Below are positions 51,518 through 51,956 of a stretch of 51,956 nucleotides of DNA, piece by piece; the first letter of the stretch is position 1, and each line of letters begins with the position of its first letter. Origin of the DNA: an uncultured Prevotellaceae bacterium. GTDB lineage: Bacteria > Bacteroidota > Bacteroidia > Bacteroidales > Bacteroidaceae. Position numbers and translations under genes: made by a program. The notes beneath the pieces were generated by a model that was not told the origin of the DNA, did not search any database, and saw nothing but the letters and a program-made list of their open reading frames with translations. The stretch covers positions 1-51,956 of the forward strand of contig ONMA01000033.1 in the NCBI GenBank assembly GCA_900318815.1, given 5' to 3'.

Positions 51518-51956
51518 TACGAGAAGTCAGCCCTGAAGTACTGGGAGATTATATAAGGAACTGACACTGAATAAAGTTTGTAAGTGATGCCTGAAACGAC
51601 TTTCCGTAATTGTCGTAGTTTAACCGTAATTTCCTTAATTATAACTGATGTTCCCTCCCTATTCTCGCGCAGAGTCGCAGAGGCGCAGAGTTTTGCGTAG
51701 AGCTTATCATCTTTTTCGTTGAATGGAGTTCCCAGAGTTGGGCGGTCTCTGGCCGTCTCTGCTTACTCCATGAATCCCTTTAGATTATCCCGTTTCTCTG
51801 CGCAAACTCTGTGCCTCTGCTCCTCTGCGCGAGAAAGAGGGGGTGGGAAACTTCAAATATGAGTCCACTTTAGAAAGTGGCATTTTTGAAATAACGTGTG
51901 ACAATCATGGTCATTTGGGGTGATTCGCAGCAAAAGACTCTGGCAGGGAAAATATT
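51518..51956. other. Non-coding end of the window with a large inverted repeat
   Basis: Only a 16-codon frame starting in the previous stop was seen, too short to call. The main content is a pair of about 50-bp imperfect inverted repeats (51651-51702 and 51795-51848). The last 105 bases show nothing recognisable. Confidence 0.6.
51651..51848. repeat. Long imperfect inverted repeat of cgcagag-type units
   Basis: The left arm ttccctccctattctcgcgc and onward (51651-51702) pairs with the reverse complement of 51795-51848 at most positions. Inside each arm cgcagag/ctctgcg units recur. The loop is about 90 bases and itself holds agagttgggc/ggccgtctct. It resembles the cgcagaggcgcagag-type repeats seen in several bacterial genomes. 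Confidence 0.75.

Noticed and set aside
51515-51565. A 16-codon frame overlapping the last stop
   Set aside because: Too short and without any supporting signal.
50633-51848. A complete insertion sequence formed by the transposase-family gene and the inverted repeat
   Set aside because: Both repeat arms lie on the same side of the gene, and no target duplication or left end is visible.

Overview
The window looks like a Bacteroidota chromosome, most likely from the Prevotella/Segatella group. Evidence: Bacteroidota-type promoters (TTTG, about 20 nt, TAnnTTTG) precede many genes, Shine-Dalgarno sites are not evident, S16 has an Ala-rich tail, and a MoxR/Bat operon and a RhaM-type rhamnose mutarotase are present. 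No rRNA, tRNA, CRISPR array or complete insertion sequence was seen.

Region 1 (1-35.7 kb) is mostly conserved housekeeping DNA of moderate to high GC. A minus-strand block runs lon, tgt, an LptF/LptG permease, a DEAD-box helicase and serS. A divergent pair follows: a TrmN6-like tRNA methyltransferase and an omega-amidase. A long minus-strand, operon-like run then goes from ftsY through rimO, a small HU protein, an HU-membrane-LysM protein, moxR, a DUF58 gene, a BatD-like gene, batA and a fused batB-batC. It ends with a DUF5715 gene, a rhamnogalacturonan acetylesterase, a GH106 alpha-L-rhamnosidase and a 60-residue membrane protein with eight histidines in a row. rpsP lies upstream. A glycosyltransferase and rhaM run the other way, so rhamnose release (GH106, esterase) and rhamnose anomer conversion (RhaM) both occur within 17 kb. 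A sugar kinase, a large MscS channel and the ffh-folD-TPR-pseudouridine synthase group complete the core, with a TerB/DnaJ-like gene upstream of ffh.

Region 2 (35.7-51.5 kb) is an accessory island with a much lower GC stretch at about 38.9-44.2 kb. It holds a frameshifted WYL regulator, a YopX-like protein, two PD-(D/E)XK-type proteins, a DnaQ-like exonuclease, several unknown genes, an AAA/ABC-type ATPase, a two-gene module with a zeta-toxin-like kinase, an MNT/HEPN (MntA/HepT-like) pair, an orphan chimeric MNT gene, a lipoprotein with a decayed copy, and a PD-(D/E)XK transposase-family (Rpn-like) gene. The mix suggests a defence or toxin-antitoxin island.

Three things in the island stand out. 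First, the 3' ends of two genes recur as non-coding tails in front of other genes (38.8-42.1 kb), as if gene cassettes were swapped behind a conserved leader. Second, a 44-85 nt element that folds as an outer stem around two small hairpins occurs at 46.67, 47.04 and 48.22 kb; the outer stem changes on both sides, as in a structured RNA. Third, the zeta-like module is flanked by 220-bp direct repeats, and an internally deleted copy of the same module lies at the left edge of the island. The last 430 bp hold a long imperfect inverted repeat and no gene.
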